A stretch of 64,000 nucleotides of DNA from Emydura subglobosa (taxonomy: Eukaryota; Chordata; Testudines; Chelidae). The stretch covers positions 2,779,105 through 2,843,104 of the forward strand of contig ML679974.1 of the NCBI GenBank assembly GCA_007922225.1. The letters are read 5' to 3'. The translations under genes were made by a program, and so were the position numbers. Below are positions 19,505-31,277 of this stretch, in pieces; position 1 is the first letter of the stretch; every line of letters starts with the position of its first letter. The notes under the pieces were generated by a model. It was not told the DNA's origin and ran no database searches. It saw nothing but the letters and a program-made list of their open reading frames with translations.

Positions 19505-20690
19505 ACGATTAAAATAGAATCATAATCAAGAGCAGTGGTTCTCATGAGGTCCCACAGGGGTCAATTCTTGGCCCAATACTATTCAATATCTGCATATTTC
19601 CTTCAGAGCATTTATAAAATCATTGCTGATAAAAGTTTGCATGTGACAGATTGTGAAGAGGTGCACAATAAAGGCAGGTCACTTAAAATGATCTGGATCG
19701 CTTGGTAAACTGGGCTCAGTCAATACAGGCACATGCAAGGTCATGCATTTAGGAACAAATAATTTGTCACTTACAGGAGGGACTGCAAGTCAGATTTTTT
19801 TAAAGTGTTTAAACACCATGTGGATTTTTTGTAAGTGCCTACGCACCTAATACCTCTGGGAATTAATGCATTTCAAAATGCCAGTAAGTGCCTCTCTGCA
19901 TCTTTTGACACCCTAACTGGCTTTTAAAATCTGGCCTTGTATCCTGGAAAGGAGCGACTCTGAAAAAAACTTGGGGGTCGTGGTACATGAGCTCCCTGTG
20001 CAATGCTGGGGCTAAGAGAGTTCTTACATTACTAAACTTCTCGTACAGCTAACTTAGAACCCTGGAACGTGTATCAATCCAAGAAAGGGACCCGGGCAGC
20101 ATGACAGACAGCTCAATGAAATCATCTGTTCAGTGTATAGCAGCAGTCAAAATATCTAACACCTTAAGCTGCATAAAGAATAAGATGGTGGATTAGATGG
20201 AGAATACTAATAATGCCTTTATATAAATCAATGGTGCAACCTCATTGGGAAACCTGTGTGCAGTACCGGTCACCCCATCTCAAAAAGGATATTGTAGAAC
20301 TATAGGGGGCTCTGAGAAGGGCAATGTGAATGATCAAGAGCCTGGAAAAAATGAGCTGAAGAGAGATTGACAAGAGTGGGATTGTTACCTTAGGAAGGAG
20401 CTGAATCAGAGGGGGCCATGATAAACATATATAAGCTAATGAACAGAATCAGGGAGGTAGAGTGGGAACGTCTGTTCTCCCTGTCTCGTCACAAACCCAA
20501 CAAAAGGAAATACTATTTGGAACAATCCGTCAATGAAACTGTAGAACTCACGGCCACATGAAGTCGCTGAGGCTAAGAACGTAACAAGATCCCCAAATGG
20601 TATGACTGTTTATCTCAGGAATATCCAGTTACCATAATTAATCACAATAACATTTTGTGGCAGGTATATTAAACCATGTGTGTCAAGCCT
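19505..20690 (+). mobile_element. Old CR1 LINE fragment
   Basis: A degenerate CR1 3' region on the + strand: GGTCCCACAGGGGTCAATTC near 19547, the GGTCATGCATTTAGGAAC block near 19738, GAAACCTGTGTGCAGTACCG near 20250 and AAACTGTAGAACTCACGGCC near 20538. It is interrupted by a MITE at 19789-19938 and is frameshifted throughout. Confidence 0.7.
19789..19938. mobile_element. Short MITE nested in CR1
   Basis: The left end AGTCAGATTTTTTTAAAG and the right end GCTTTTAAAATCTGGCCTT are inverted repeats of one another. The interior holds alternating GTAAGTGCCTACGCACCTAA-type units. Flanking CR1 sequence appears to resume on the other side. Confidence 0.5.
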
Positions 20691-20789
20691 TAAGACAAAC
20701 TCTATTAGTGATCAGGATGACACAGTGTGGGGCCATGTGATCACACATCTGCCTACTGAATGGTTCTTATGCCATCCTTTAAAGCAACT

Positions 20790-21410
20790 TGTTTTGGCCC
20801 ATCAGAGACCGGATACTAGCATAGATGGCCCAGTGGTTGATCCAGTCTGGCACTTCCTAGGAGCTAGAATAATCCCTGGCTGTTATAAACAAGACTATTT
20901 AGAAGGTAATATTACCTCTCTATGTGGCATTAGTAAGACCACGACTGGAATACTGTGTCCAGTTCTGGTGTCCACAACCTGTGAAGGAGGTCGGAAAATT
21001 GGAACGGGTTTGGAAGAGTGCAACAAGATGGATTTGAGGGCTTGAAAACCTGTCTGGCAGAGAAAGAGTGAAGAAACACAATCTATTTCACTTATCAGAG
21101 CAAAGGTGAAGAGGCGACTTGATCACCACCACTGAGTACCTGCCCAGAGAGATTTCTGATAGTAAAGCACGCTCATTGCACAGGCATAACAAGTTCCAGT
21201 TAAGGTACACAAGGTGTATATTTTTAAAATAAAAATTAGGAAATAACCATTGGAACAATGGCCTTTAAATCCAGATTAGATATGCTCTAACTCAACCAGA
21301 AATTATGGGCTTGATGCAAGAATCACTGGGTGAGGTTCTCTGGCTCGTGCTATGCAGGAGGTCAGACAAGATCATCAGACTGGTCCCTTTTAATCAAAAT
21401 CTTCAAATTG
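20790..21410 (+). mobile_element. CR1 LINE 3' fragment with Cry/CR1-type tail
   Basis: CR1 RT C-terminal landmarks appear around 20935-21070 (GACTGGAATACTGTGTCCAG). The tail GGTGAGGTTCTCTGGCTCGT near 21330, followed by AGGTCAGACAAGATCATCAG, matches the tail at about 25230-25290 here. Such tails are shared by turtle CR1 and the tortoise Cry SINE family. Confidence 0.7.
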
Positions 21411-21840
21411 CTCAACTTTCACTCTTATTTCTTGTGATGTCATCTCAATAATTCTCCAGTCACCAGAGAGTTTTCCATCCCAGACAGGCCCTAACATTCC
21501 AATGTGACTTTCCAACCTTTTCTGTATATTAGAGAGACGCCAAAAGGGCACAAGTCCCTTTTTTCTTTCCTTTGCAGGTCACCAGGAACCCCTGGAGATT
21601 TCAGGCTGCTGCAGAGCAGTGACAAAACCACGCCAGCAGCACCTAATAGCTGTTATCCCAAAGAGTGAAGATTTAGTCAGTTGCTGGTGCAGAATAGACT
21701 TCCCAAGACCCCTCCACCCATCCCTAGATAAAAACACCCAATGAAAAAAGCCACGCTACACCAGGGGCCAGTGTGACCCCAAGGAAGGGGAAACAGAAAT
21801 GGATGGGTTTGTACTGTGTCCTTCCCCCAGCTCACTCTTA

Positions 21841-24800
21841 TTACTCATAGATCCAGTGCTCAGTGCTGTCTGCCCAGCACATCAGCTCGTCTGCGTGGAA
21901 CCAGAGCGAAATCTCCCTCTGGGCACTCTCGATCGAGTCGCTGCCATGGATCACATTCCTGTGGAGAAGGAGAATGGGCACTTTCCAAGTCAGACACAGA
22001 GGGAGGTGATTTCACCATGGCTAACACAATAAAGCTTCCTGAACAAGTGCCAACTTGTTGTGTCCTCCCTCAAAGGAGCCTCATGTTCCTCACCATTCCT
22101 CAGGGCCCCACCCCAGGGCCACTTGTCTTCGGGCTGAGGGCAGGACATGGCCATGCTGACTGTGATGATTCTGTGCCATGTGGGAGCTGCCAATTCCCAC
22201 CAGTCCCCTCCCCAGATCACATCACCAAAGCAGCAACTGTGCCTATGCCTGACCCAGCTTCTGAATTTCTTAGGTACTCCATTTTTTTATACAGTATAAT
22301 CTCTTCTGTTTGTTGCAGTAACAGCTGTGCTCTAGCTTTGTGAAGGGCCGAAAGTGGCTTTTACTTGTAGTTCTGCTTGGTTTTACATTGGAAATTCACA
22401 TCTTCTGGCTCCAGTTTTTCCCCCTCCTGGAAGATTCTATGGAGAACTGGAGAATTAGTTAGGTTTGACGTCAGATGCCAAGGAATAAAATGTAATTAAG
22501 CAGGAAAATGATTTTCATTTAGCCTTGGCTACATTGAGAGTTAGCCCTGATTTCAGCCACCAAGTGGTATCGTGTCACTGGTGCAAATCCCTAGTGTAGA
22601 CAGGGCGTCAGATTGTTCAGGACTCTTGTTTGTCTTTTGTTAACATCTAACTAACTCAAATGCCTGACTAAGGGCTAGGAGAAAAGCTCATCTGTTAGTC
22701 CAAGCAGGGCCATCCCTTCCGTTATTGGCTGGGAGTGCTCCCCACTGTGTTTCGGGGGGGAGGGGGCGGGCCTTCAAGAAACTATGGCTTGACATTGCTA
22801 ACAGTTCTAAGCCAAGCAGAAGGCCCTTCATGTTTTTGTATTAAAAGAAAAAAGCCTAAAGCAGCAGGAAAGGGCATCAACTCAGCTTTCCGCCTGGCTC
22901 AGCCTACCAAGCCTGAGCCCAAAGAGGCAGGTTAGCATAGTGCTCTGCATGGCCAAGTTTACTATGCCAACTGGATGAGCTTGGGGATAGTGGTAGGATG
23001 GCTAATGGGAATGAGGATATTGAGGTAGAAATTATCACATCCAAGGTAGAAGCCAAACTCGAACAGCTTAATGGGACTAAATCGGATAATCTCCATCCAA
23101 GAATATTAAAGGAACTAGCATGTGAAATTGCAAGCCCATTAGCAAGGATTTTTAATGAATCTGTAAACTCAGGGGCTGTACTGTATAACTGAAGAATTGC
23201 TAACATAGTTTCTATTTTTAAGAAAGGGAAAAACCGTGATCCAGGTAACTATAGGCCTGTTAGTTTGACCTCAGTAGTATGCAAGGTCTTGGAAAAAATT
23301 TTGAAAAAAAAAAAAGTAGTTAAGGACATTGAGGTTAATGGTAATTGGGATAAAATACAAGACAGCTTTACAAAAGGTAGATCATGCCAGACCAACCTGA
23401 TCTCCTTTTTTGAAAAGATAACAGATTTTTTAGACAAAGGGAATGCAGTGGATCTAATTTACCTAGATTTCAGTAAAGCATTTGATACGGTTCCACATGG
23501 GGAATTATTAGTTCAATTGGAAAAGATGAGGATTAATATGAAAATTGAAAGATGGATAAGGAACTGGTTAAAGGGGAGACTACAACGGGTCATACTGAAA
23601 GGTGAACTGTCAGGCTGGAGAGAGGTTACTAGTGGAGTTCCTCAGGGATTGGTCTTGGGACCAATATTATTTAATCTTTTTATTACTGACCCTGGCCCAA
23701 AAAGTGGGAATGTGCTAATAAAGTTTGCAGCTGAAACAAAGTTGGGAGGTATTGCCAATACAGAGAAGGATCAGGATATCTTACAGCAGGGGTGGGGAAC
23801 CTTTTTGTTGCCAAGGGCCTGATGGTGGCCCTGGCGGCGGGCGGGGATTCGGCGGCAGGGCGGGGATTCGGCGGTGGCACAGTTACGTGTGGGGCGGTAC
23901 CCGCCGCCCGAATGCCGCCGCCGTTTCCGCCTTTTCGGCGGCGCGGTTTTACAGTGTCCACAGGGTTCCGTGGGGCAGTAACCGCCTCCGGACTCCCCCC
24001 GCCACCGAAAATGGGCAGACGGCGGCAGGGTTTCGGCGGCAGGGTTTCGGCGGCGCACACTTCCCGCCCGCCCGCGGGCCAGATCAAGTTCTTTCGCGGG
24101 CTGGAGGTTCCCCACCCCTGTCTTACAGTAAGATCTGGATGACCTTGTAAACTGGTGTAATAGAAATAGGATGAAATTTAATAGTGGAAAGTGCAAGGTC
24201 ATGTATTTAGGGACTAATAACAAGAATTTCTGCTATAAGCTGGGGACACAACAATTGGAAGTGACAGAGAGTGACAGAGGAGGAGAAGGACCTGGGCGTT
24301 TTGGTTGATCACAGGATGACTATGAGCCGCCAATGTGATGTGGCTGTGAAAAAAGCTAATGCGGTCCTTGGATGCATCAGACGAGATATTTCCAGTAGAG
24401 ATAGGGAGGTGTTAGTACTGTTATACAGACCTCATCTGGAATACGGTGTGCAGTTCTGGTCCCCCATGTTTAAGAAAGCTGAATTCAGACTGGAACAAGT
24501 GCAGGGAAGGGCTACTAGGATGATCCGTGGAATGGAAAACCTGCCTTATAAGAGGAGACTCAAAGGGCTTGGCTTGTTTAGCCTAACCAAAAGCAGGTTG
24601 AGTGGAGATATGACTGCTCTCTATAAATACATCAGAGGAATAAATACCAGGGAGGGAGAGGAATTATTTAAGTTCAGCGCCAATGTGGACACAAGAACTA
24701 GTGGATATAAACTGGCCGTCAGGAAGGTTAGACTTGAAATTAGATGCAGGTTTCTAACCATCAGAGGAGTTAAGTTCTGGAATAGCCTTCCAAGGGGAGC

Positions 24801-27800
24801 AGTGGGGGCAAAAAACCTAGCTGGCTTCAAAAATGAGCGTAATAGGTTTATGGAGGGGATGGTATCATGGGACAGCCTAGTTTGGCAATTGACTCATCTT
24901 TGACTACTGGTGGTAGATATGTCAATGACCTGTGAAAGGATGTTAGATGAGGTGGGTTCTGAGTTATTACAGAGAATTCTTTCTTGGGTGTCTGGCTGGT
25001 GAGTCTTGCCCACATGCTCAGGGTTTAACTGATTGCCATATTTGGGGTCAGGAAGGAATTTTCCCCTGTGGCAGATTGGCAAAGGCTCTGGGGGTTTTTT
25101 GCATTCCTCTGTAGCACGGGGTACGGCTCACTTGCTGGTGGATTCTCTGTACCTTGAAATCTTTAAACCATGATTTGAGGATTTTAATAACGCAGTCATA
25201 GGTTAGAGGTTTATTACAGGAGTGGGTGGGTGAGGTTCTGTGGCCTGTGTTGTGCAGGAGGTCGGACTAAATGACCATATTGGTCCCTTCTGACTTTAGA
25301 GTCTATGAGGAGACCAGTAAGGTCTGAGCACAGGACTGGGAGCCAGAAACTCCCAACATCTAATCCTAGCTCTGATAGATTCCCTCTGTGGCCTTGGACA
25401 GGTCCTTACACTCTCCCAGACTCAGTATCCCCGCATGTAAAGAGGAGATTATCCTTCTCTCCCTCAGTGGTGTGTTGTGATGAGTTGAGTAGCTGTATAA
25501 TACTTGGAAGATGAAAATTGCTAGGTGTGAAGCGGTGTGACAGAGCAGATCCTCACCTCAGTTGAGAAAGGGTTAAAGAGCTCCCCTGGGCACAATGAGC
25601 CCCAACCAAACACAACTGTGAGTCTTGTCAGGCCTGATGCACGGTGGGTTTTTAAGGGGAGAACCCCAGGGCAGTCTGGGGTGGCACTTGGAAAGAGGAA
25701 GGGCTGGAACACAGAGCTCCCAATCTGAGGAAGCAGGAGTTGCTGATTGAAGACACTGCTTCAGAGCCCAGGTCCCCTTCTCCTTTTGCCTTCTGAAGGC
25801 CTTGGATTCTCTCTGCCTTTTGTGCGATGGGGCTGCATCCTGACTTTTTCATTTGCACAACTTCATGTGGCCTCCCCACAGCACAGCCGGAGGGTTCGAC
25901 TCTAGGATGACCCCCCAGCAGTGCTGGTGTCCAGGGCAGGACCTCTGAGATGAGTGATTGCCCACCCTCTGCTGCGGGGGCTGCCAGAAAGTTATGGGTA
26001 CAGCATGGTGTTATTGGTTTTGGCCCCACACAAGGAGATCTCCAAACTGACTATACCATTAATGTAAAATCCCTAAGATGCAGCACAAGTGGAGAACTCC
26101 ACCCTGCCAAAGACTATCTGGCTTTGTTCTCTTGCTGCCTAGGGTGGGTGCCAGATGCAGTACGCTGTGCGCATCACTCACAAGTGACCCTTTGACGGTG
26201 AAGGGCATGGATAGGTGACTCCAAAGGCACTCCCGGGAAAGTAACTTGGACATGGAGCAGAACACAGAGGGAGCCTCTTCCCATCTCCAATTGTGGGACA
26301 GAGGATTCCCCTGCAAAAACAAAGCAAAGACTCTCACTTGCTGACTTCAATGCAGAAATCCCCTCGGATGGTGCCAGGTCTGGAGTCAGCCGGGTTAGTT
26401 TCTCCAATCATTGCGCGAGCCGTCTTTACCACATCCAGCCCCTGCCAGACCTACAGGACATCACAGGACACCAAGAGTTAGCTTCCACAGCTTGCTGAGC
26501 AGCAGGGGCCAAATCCTGCCCTGACACCCCCTAGCTAACTTCACCACCTCCTATGAGTACTCCAGGAGATAAGCCAGAATCTGCCTCAAGAATGCTAAGC
26601 TCATCGGTTTCAGTAAAACAAAGATGTGCACAGGTTTCATTTTACATGCAGTAACATAACACTGCAGCCAGAGGATGCTGAGGGAGTTGGCTGAGGTGAT
26701 TTCAGAGCCATTGGCTATTATCTTTGAAAGCTCGTGGCAACAGGGGGAGGTCCCTGAGGACTGGAAAAAAGCAAATATAGTGCCCATCTTCAAAAAAGGG
26801 AGGAAAGAGGATCCAGGGAACTACAGACCAGTCAGCCTCACTTCAATCCCTGGAAAAATCATGGAGCAGGTCCTTAAGGAAACTATTTTAAGGCACTTGG
26901 GAGAGAGGAGGGTCATCAGGAACAGTCAACACGGATTCACCACGGGAAAGTCATGCCTGACCAACCTGATTGCTTTCTATGATGAGGTGACTGGCTCTGT
27001 GGATGTAGGGAAGGCGGTAGATGTGATATACCTTGACTTTAGCAAAGCTTTTGATACTGTCTCTCACAGTATTCTTATCAGCAAGTTAAAGAAGTATGGG
27101 TTGGATGAATGGACTATAAAATGGATAGAGAACTGGCTAGAGCATAGGGCTCAACGAGTAGTGATCAATGGCTCCATGTCTAGCTGGCAACCGGTCACAA
27201 GCGGAATGCCCCAGGGGTCGGTCCTGGGGCCGGTACTGTTCAACATCTTTATTAATGATCTGGAGGAGGGGGTAGATTGCACCCTCAGCAAGTTTGCGGA
27301 TGACACTAAGCTGGGGGGAGTGGTAGATACCCTGGAAGGTAGGAATAGGATACAGAGTGACCTAAACAAACTGGAGGATTGGGCCAAAAGAAATCTAATG
27401 AGGTTCAACAAAGAAAAGTGCAGAGTCCTCCACTTTGGAAAGAAAGAATCCCATGCACAGCTATAGACTGAGGACCGACGAGCTAGGCAGCAGCTCTGCA
27501 GAAAAGGACCTGGGGGTAACAGTGGATAAAAAGCTGGATATGAGTCAGCAGTATGCCCTGGTTGTCAAGAAGGCTAATAGCACATTGGGCTGCATTAGTA
27601 GGAGCATTGCCAGCAGATCGCGGGAAGTGATTATTCCCCTCTATTTGGCATTGGTGAGGCTGTATTTAGAATATTGTGTCCAGTTTTGGGCACCCCACTA
27701 CAAAAAGGATGTGGAGAAGTTGGAGAGAATCCAGCAGAGGGCAACAAAAATGATTAGGGGGCTGGAGCACAAGACTTACGAGGAGAGGCTGAGGGAACTA

Positions 27801-30800
27801 GGCTTGTTTAGTCTGCAGAAGAGAAGAGTGAGGGGGGATTTGATAGCGGCCTTTAACTACCTGAAAGGGGGTTCCAGGGAGGATAGGGCTAAGCTGTTCT
27901 TGGTGGTGGCAGATGACAGAACAAGGAGTCTCAAGTTGCAGGGCGGGAGGTCTAGGTTGGACATCAGGAAAAAGTTTTTCACTAGGGGGTGGTGAAGCAC
28001 TGGAATGGGTTACCTAGAGAGGTGGTGGAATCTCCATCTTTAGAGGTTTTTAAGCTGAGGCTTGACAAAGCCCTGGCTGGGATGATATAGCTGAAGTTAG
28101 TCCTGCTTTGAGCAGGGGGTTGGACTAGATGACCTCCTGAGGTCCCTTCCAACTCTAATATTCTATGATTCTATGATATGAAGGGAAGATGGCGAAGTCT
28201 CAAGTCAATGCTTATTGCACTCACACTTGCTTTCTGCTTCAATGAATGAAAGGGACCCCGGCTGGTACTCACCATGGCTATGACAGGCCCCGAGCTCATG
28301 TACTTCACCAGGTGGCTGTAGAAGGGGCGATCATAGAGGGCAATATAATGCTCCTTCAGCAAGTCTTCTGAGGCCTGGGCACAAACACAACATGTGGTTT
28401 AGTTTGCTCTTATGGGATGGGACATTCTAAAATTGCTTGTGACGGCTGTTCCAGTAGCCAGAAGAGTCCACTTTGGAAGTGGAGTTCAGGGACGCCTTCT
28501 TCCTCTGCCGGCTTCCCGAATTCTCCAGCACATTTGGGAGGGGGAAATCAAGAACATCAGAAAGGAACAAATGCCAGATGCAATTGGATCAGTGTTCATT
28601 CCTCATCCAGGGAATCCCATTTTCCTCCTTCAGTTCAGTTCTCATCTGTTTTCTTGTTTATAGCCTCACAGGACCTTTCAGGGTTCCAGTAATCAACAGA
28701 GACAGAATTCAAGCTCTGTTCAGAACAGGCTATTTGCATTGCAGCTCTTTAGATAGCAGCAAGTGTCCATTACACTGACAATGACAAAATAGTTTCAATT
28801 ACAGGTCCATTTTCATAGGTTCATAACAAATGCTGCAAAATAGTTACAATGGAACAGCCTATAGGACAGTCCATTGCACAAGACAGATTGGGGCAGAGTG
28901 CTCCAAAGAAGAGAAAGACAGGATCCAAAATCATTTAGTCACCTTTCAAAACTTACAAGGTGCTTTAAGTTGCTTTTGGAAATGAGACTTAGGACCCCAA
29001 CTCCCAATTGACTATCAATGAGATTTAGGTGCCTATCACTTTTGAAAATGGGACTTACGTGCTTTAGAAAAACTTCACCCTGAGCGGTGGTGGCCAGAAA
29101 AAGATCCAAATTAAATCCCTCTAGCTGGGCTGACTACCCACACGGAGACAGACCTAGGGAGCTTTCCTTTTGTTCCTGTCTCCATCTAGCCATAGGAGGA
29201 TATATCATTATGTTGAGCTGCCACGAGAGGGCTGCTAGAGAAATGGCCCCAGCCAGACTTTCCACAGCTCTGATACCAGGTGTTCCTGAACTTTGTTATT
29301 TGTGGCCTAGTGGATAGCGCACTAGACTGGGACTCAGGAGGCAGAGCAGAGCAGGCAGCTGAACTAAAGGACCTCTTGAGGTCCCTTCCAGCCCCACATT
29401 TCTATGCTTCTAAGGATTCTATTGCCAGCACTTGCTGTGGCTGGCTGAGTGTTCTTAGGCAAGTAATCTCCCCTCTCTGTGCCTCAGTTTCCTCATCCGT
29501 AAAATGAGGCTCATGATACTGATCTATGCAAAGCCCTTAGAGATTTACTAATAACCATGCTGTATAAGAACTAGGTGTTATTTACAAAGCATCAGTAGCA
29601 AACACGGTGCAAACAGGTCCCTGCTCCAAACGTCTAAGACCACAAGTGGAAACAATTTGTACAAAACCAAGCATACAAGAGTGAATGAGGCATGGACTGG
29701 ACCTTTAGAGACAAGAGTGCCAGGACAGCCCTTGCTCTGCCAACTCCGCTCACCTGCATGAGTTTCATCCCCACCAGTTTGAAGCCCTTCTTTTCAAAGC
29801 GCCTGATGATCTCCCCTATAAGATGCCGCTGCACCCCATCTGGTTTGATGGCTAGGAAGGTGCGCTCGTTTACACCAGTGCAAGCTGAAAGGAGATGAAG
29901 ATGAAGAGAAACACTTAGGGCTAGAGCCAACCTCAGCAAGCATTCAGGGTCAGAGAGTCACTACAGCTAAGATCAAGGCATTAAAAATGAAAACCAGAGC
30001 TAGGACAAGAGGCAGATGCTGCTGAGGCAGGGGTTCAGACAGGATGAGGCATAGCTTACCAACAGTTTGGGCTGTAAAACTATATATGGCAAAGGGCTGG
30101 AGGAGACAAAAATCAGAGGTCTCCAATACTGGACTGAGACAGGAGCACTCGGGGGGTTAGTGGCACACATTCAGCAGGGACTTCGGAGGTCAGAGCAACG
30201 GAGATAATCCTGGCTGGAGCGGAGGGATGGAGAGGACATCCTCCTGAGGTGGATGTGGAAAGCTCTAGGGGCTACCGATAGAAATATCCAACCTACAGAC
30301 TTGCATTAGATTTTAGTCCCTTTGCTTCTGGGTCCACTTATCAGGACAATGTCTCTCCTAATATCCAGCAGATTCCTGCTCTAGTTCCAACCTTTCTTGG
30401 ACTGAACACATAGAAGATGGAGAGTTAGCTGCTGCTGCATTTATCTGCATTTACTGCACCCTAATCAAGTCCCACATATTTTAATAAATCCACTTCTTTT
30501 AATTAAAGAAACAGAACTAAAACCCACTGAATGCATGGCCTTTTTACTTCAAGAAATCCACGATCACAGACAGACTTGGTCTGGGTTTCAAAATGTAGGC
30601 AAAAGGTTATGCTATGTAGTCTGAAGGAGCAGGTAAGTGTGGCAATTTTCCAGCCCTAATACTGCCTTTGAATTTGAAATCAAGCCACCAGCGGCCTCCT
30701 CAAGCGATCTGAATTTGAATCTGAACTAAAGCTTGTGAAAAACAATCCGGGGAATCTGACTGGCACTTTAGAGATCTGAGTTCACCTATTTGGCTGGCCA

Positions 30801-31277
30801 ATGACACTGGGTTGTTGGGATGGAGAGGTTTTCTTTTACCGCCCTTTGTGGAAACTAGAGTAGGACGGCATTCAGGGCTATACTTTTACACAGAACCTGC
30901 AAGCTGATGGTTAGGAGCTAACCTGGCAGGGCATAGCTCACAGAGGCAGACACTGTGTAGGCTCAGAGTTAGAGCTAGGAGTCCAGGGGGCTAGACGCTA
31001 TTTCCAGCCTTGCCAAGGGACGGCTATGGGACCCTTCCCGTCTCTGTGCCTCAGTTTCTCCACTTGTAGAAGGAACGTAAGCCCGGAGCCTGCTTACGTG
31101 CTTTATTCAGGTGAACCAGCTGCAGCGATGGGTCACAGTCCAGTGTCCTAGACACCAGCTGTGCCAGCGCCCTGCCTGGGGACAGCATCCCTGGGCCCTC
31201 CCTCCGCCTGTGGGGGCAGACTCGCACTCACCGCTGTGGAAGATGTTGGCGAACAGGGTAAGCACCAAGCATATCAT
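21841..31277 (-). CDS. NME3: Nucleoside diphosphate kinase 3 (NME3), complete, five exons
   Basis: NME3 transfers the gamma phosphate between nucleoside triphosphates and diphosphates through a phosphohistidine. The vertebrate protein is anchored to the mitochondrial outer membrane by its N-terminus. Minus-strand exons are 31232-31277, 29754-29884, 28273-28374, 26338-26450 and 21841-21958. They give 169 residues, the same length as human NME3. Visible features are the hydrophobic N-terminus [13 protein letters not shown], the nucleotide-binding [25 protein letters not shown], and the catalytic histidine at about residue 135 in NVIHGSDS. The end is STEHWIYE. All splice sites are GT/AG and the phases match. 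The gene starts in a CpG island. CR1 copies fill introns 3 and 4 but leave the exons intact. Confidence 0.97.
22990..25303 (+). mobile_element. CR1 LINE copy, interrupted by a hAT MITE
   Basis: A long + strand CR1 inside NME3 intron 4. RT frames run from about 22995. Landmarks are [36 protein letters not shown] and, after the insertion, a C-terminal frame at 24271-24903 ([16 protein letters not shown], then [12 protein letters not shown]). The metal-binding FADDT box reads FAAET (about 23725-23740), which would abolish catalysis. The element continues through the 3' noncoding tail to about 25300 with the Cry/CR1 tail motif AGGTCGGACTAAATGACCAT. Confidence 0.9.
23787..24120. mobile_element. 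hAT-type MITE with perfect 8-bp target-site duplication
   Basis: The termini CAGGGGTGGGGAACCT and AGGTTCCCCACCCCTG are perfect 16-bp inverted repeats. The 8-bp duplication TCTTACAG lies at 23779-23786 and 24121-24128. The 334-bp interior is very GC-rich with repeated GGCGGC-type units and encodes no transposase. An 8-bp duplication and CAG...CTG ends are hallmarks of hAT elements. Removing one duplication joins the CR1 sequence smoothly, so the insertion postdates the CR1. Confidence 0.9.
25305..25512 (+). mobile_element. MIR/CORE-like SINE
   Basis: Directly abuts the CR1 tail. It contains AGCACAGGACTGGGAGCCAG, ATCCTAGCTCTGATAGATTC, a GGCCTTGGACAGGTCCTTAC block and CCCGCATGTAAAGAGGAGAT, the usual CORE-SINE order. 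Confidence 0.6.
26672..28180 (+). mobile_element. Well-preserved CR1 LINE copy with reverse transcriptase
   Basis: This + strand copy in NME3 intron 3 opens inside RT ([18 protein letters not shown]) and keeps one frame for 263 codons. It retains [38 protein letters not shown] and an intact FADDT metal-binding box at about 27290-27310. A frame change near 27440-27466 moves the reading into a second frame that continues to about 27995 ([20 protein letters not shown]). The copy ends with the CR1 3' terminal octamer repeats (ATTCTATG)n at about 28158-28180. It is the youngest-looking CR1 in the window, 5'-truncated as is usual. Confidence 0.92.
28955..29085. repeat. Short interspersed repeat (probable MITE fragment)
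   Basis: Contains GACTTAGGACCCCAACTCCC and ATGAGATTTAGGTGCCTAT with TTTTGAAAATGGGACTTACG. It is similar in style to the MITE at 19789-19938. It lies in NME3 intron 2. Confidence 0.4.
29290..29595 (+). mobile_element. tRNA-derived MIR-like SINE split by a CR1 tail
   Basis: The tRNA-like head GTGGCCTAGTGGATAGCGCA (about 29302-29321) is separated from its B-box-like GATTCTATTGCCAGCAC (about 29415) by a short CR1 3' tail (GACCTCTTGAGGTCCCTTCC, about 29369-29388, then a TTTCTATG octamer). The rest of the SINE follows: TGTGCCTCAGTTTCCTCATC, then AAAATGAGG. It lies in NME3 intron 2. Confidence 0.6.
30962..31085 (+). mobile_element. MIR-like SINE fragment
   Basis: Contains TAGAGCTAGGAGTCCAGGG, a short core and TCTGTGCCTCAGTTTCTCCA. 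It lies in NME3 intron 1, just downstream of the CpG island. Confidence 0.55.

Noticed and set aside
23683..24223. Frames of 116-150 codons on both strands
   Set aside because: They fall in the GC-rich interior of the hAT MITE and carry no transposase or other motif.
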